Assembly: GCA_903864315.1 (NCBI GenBank)
Contig: CAIPFK010000286.1
Coordinates: 1 to 32,206, forward strand
Direction: 5' to 3'
Origin: an uncultured Burkholderiales bacterium
Lineage (GTDB): Bacteria > Pseudomonadota > Gammaproteobacteria > Burkholderiales > Burkholderiaceae_C
Length of the DNA stretch: 32,206 bases
Shown here: in pieces, positions 30,890-32,206 of the stretch
Layout: every line of letters starts with the position of its first letter
Numbering within the stretch: position 1 is the first letter of the stretch
Position numbers and translations under genes: made by a program
Notes under the pieces: model-generated
The model's database searches: none
What the model saw: the letters and a program-made list of their open reading frames with translations, nothing else
Told to the model about the DNA's origin: nothing

Positions 30890-32206
30890 ATGCCCTTGCT
30901 TCGCATTTTTTTAAAACGCCTGTACGTCCGAATTTGGGCCGCCGTGGTCTTGGCCATTGTGGTGCTGAGCTTGCTGTCCGCCTGGGTCATGCGCGTGACA
31001 CGCGAGCCGCCTTTGCGAGAGGTGGTCATTCGCTCACAAGACGGGATGATCTTGGGGCAAGGACGGGTTCGCTTGAGCAATGGGGACAGTGCAAGCTCCT
31101 CAAGCGTGGGCCCAAACAACGCCAAAGCGCCAGCAGAGCAAAACACCATTGCGCTCAACATCCATGAAAAGGGCCAGGTCCAAGACCCCCAGTTGTATGC
31201 CCAACGCCGCGAAGACAACTCAAGCGCCGACGACGGCATGGCTGTCCAAAGAGTCGAGCCTCCAGAGCTTCACGACTCGCCATCCTCCTCTCCCCTGCCG
31301 GTGCAGGGTGTGTATGGTCCTGGACCTGAGTTTTTGGTGACCTTGGGCGACGGCCAAGTGCTGCATGTGCACTTGCCGCATTCACCCAAGCGGAATCGAT
31401 TTTTTGAGCCCCTGGGCTTCATTTGGTTGCTCACCTGGGTGGCCATCGCCGTCGCTTTGGCCACCTACCCCATCGTGCGTCGATTGACGCGTCGCTTGGA
31501 AGCCTTGCAATCCGGTGTTGAGCAGTGGGGTGAGGGCAACCTTTCGGCACGGGTGACACAAACGGGCGAGGACGAAATTGGGTTTCTTGCGCAACGCTTT
31601 AACCACGCTGCCGCCCAAATCGAGGCGCTGGTCTTGTCGCACAAAACCTTGCTGGCCAATGCCTCTCATGAATTGCGAACCCCCCTCACTCGCATTCGCA
31701 TGGGTTTGGAGTTGATGCCCGAGACGCAAGACCCCACTCGAGTGGCCGAGATCAAACAAAACATCGCTGAGCTTGACCAACTGATCGATGAAATTCTTCT
31801 GGCCTCCCGACTGGACGCCAAAGCCGTGGACCTCGGTGCCATTGAGGAGATCGATTTGACGGGCTTGGCCAGCGAAGAGTGCTCGCGCGCGGGCGTGGAG
31901 TTGGAACTGGGTGCCCTGCCCAAGCCCATCGAAATCATGGGCGTGCCACGACTCATTCGCCGCTTGCTGCGCAATTTGATTGACAACGCCGTGCGCCACG
32001 GGGGTGGGCTTGACGGCGTGGAGGTCTCCCTGGCCCAGCTCAATGCATCGCAGGTGAGCATCACCGTGGCAGATCGCGGCCCAGGCGTGCCCGAGGCTCA
32101 ACGAGACCGCATTTTTGAGCCATTTTTTCGCTTGGCGGGCCAACATGACAATGACAAAGGCGCGGGCCTGGGCTTGTCGCTCGTGCAGTCCATCGCCAAG
32201 CGACAT
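30890..32206 (+). CDS. Sensor histidine kinase, partial at right edge
   Basis: The frame from the ATG at 30890 stays open to the window edge (439 codons) with no stop. TM1 lies at residues about 15-34 and TM2 at about 176-195, so the sensor domain is periplasmic. A HAMP segment (about 196-248) precedes the DHp helix with the phosphorylated H260 in NASHELRTPLTRIRM. The ATPase domain has the N box RLLRNLIDNAVRHGG, the G1 box ADRGPGVPEAQRDRIFEP and the G2 box GAGLGLSLVQSIAKRH at the very end. Probably only the last few residues are missing. Residues 63-137 of the sensor domain are rich in Ser, Pro, Gln and Asn. A GTG at 30821 in frame is an alternative start. It should pair with the upstream response regulator. 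Confidence 0.92.
   Translation, partial: MPLLRIFLKRLYVRIWAAVVLAIVVLSLLSAWVMRVTREPPLREVVIRSQDGMILGQGRVRLSNGDSASSSSVGPNNAKAPAEQNTIALNIHEKGQVQDPQLYAQRREDNSSADDGMAVQRVEPPELHDSPSSSPLPVQGVYGPGPEFLVTLGDGQVLHVHLPHSPKRNRFFEPLGFIWLLTWVAIAVALATYPIVRRLTRRLEALQSGVEQWGEGNLSARVTQTGEDEIGFLAQRFNHAAAQIEALVLSHKTLLANASHELRTPLTRIRMGLELMPETQDPTRVAEIKQNIAELDQLIDEILLASRLDAKAVDLGAIEEIDLTGLASEECSRAGVELELGALPKPIEIMGVPRLIRRLLRNLIDNAVRHGGGLDGVEVSLAQLNASQVSITVADRGPGVPEAQRDRIFEPFFRLAGQHDNDKGAGLGLSLVQSIAKRH

Overview
The window looks like chromosomal backbone of a betaproteobacterium, most likely Burkholderiales and close to Comamonadaceae. This rests on recalled family resemblance of the ATP synthase, MreB, GatCAB, LipA and AmpG-like proteins, on the gene order atpIBEFHAGDC, ybeD-lipB-lipA and mreBCD-mrdA divergent from gatCAB, and on GC-rich codon use. 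No database was searched. I see no tRNA, rRNA, CRISPR array, insertion sequence, prophage or defence island.

Layout. Positions 1-141 hold the end of a small c-type cytochrome. A bidirectional terminator separates it from two minus-strand genes of unknown role (a conserved hypothetical and an NTF2/SnoaL-like protein) that lie downstream of the complete F1Fo ATP synthase operon (minus strand, 8797 to 1544). After a divergent promoter region come ybeD-lipB-lipA (lipoate attachment and synthesis) with a translationally overlapped SDR oxidoreductase, then an MmsA-type aldehyde dehydrogenase, a GMC flavin alcohol dehydrogenase and a TauE/SafE-type permease. The next block is the minus-strand cell-shape operon mreB-mreC-mreD-mrdA, which faces gatC-gatA-gatB (transamidation of Glu-tRNAGln/Asp-tRNAAsn). 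Then follow pyrE (minus), exonuclease III, a glyoxalase-II-like hydrolase, a periplasmic M48 metallopeptidase (minus) divergent from an AmpG-like muropeptide permease, and an OmpR-family two-component system whose histidine kinase runs off the right edge.

How the genes work together. The main themes are energy (ATP synthase, cytochrome), lipoylation, envelope growth (Mre/PBP2, AmpG-like permease, M48 peptidase) and translation fidelity (GatCAB). The best leads are regulatory. A tandem 10-11 bp repeat resembling an RstA box precedes the response regulator. A perfect 6-7-6 palindrome with an overlapping second inverted repeat lies between the M48 peptidase and AmpG-like genes. A small hairpin sits between mreB and mreC. 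The lack of rodA directly after mrdA and a Ser/Pro/Gln-rich insert in the kinase sensor domain are also worth checking. I found no convincing undescribed multi-gene system.
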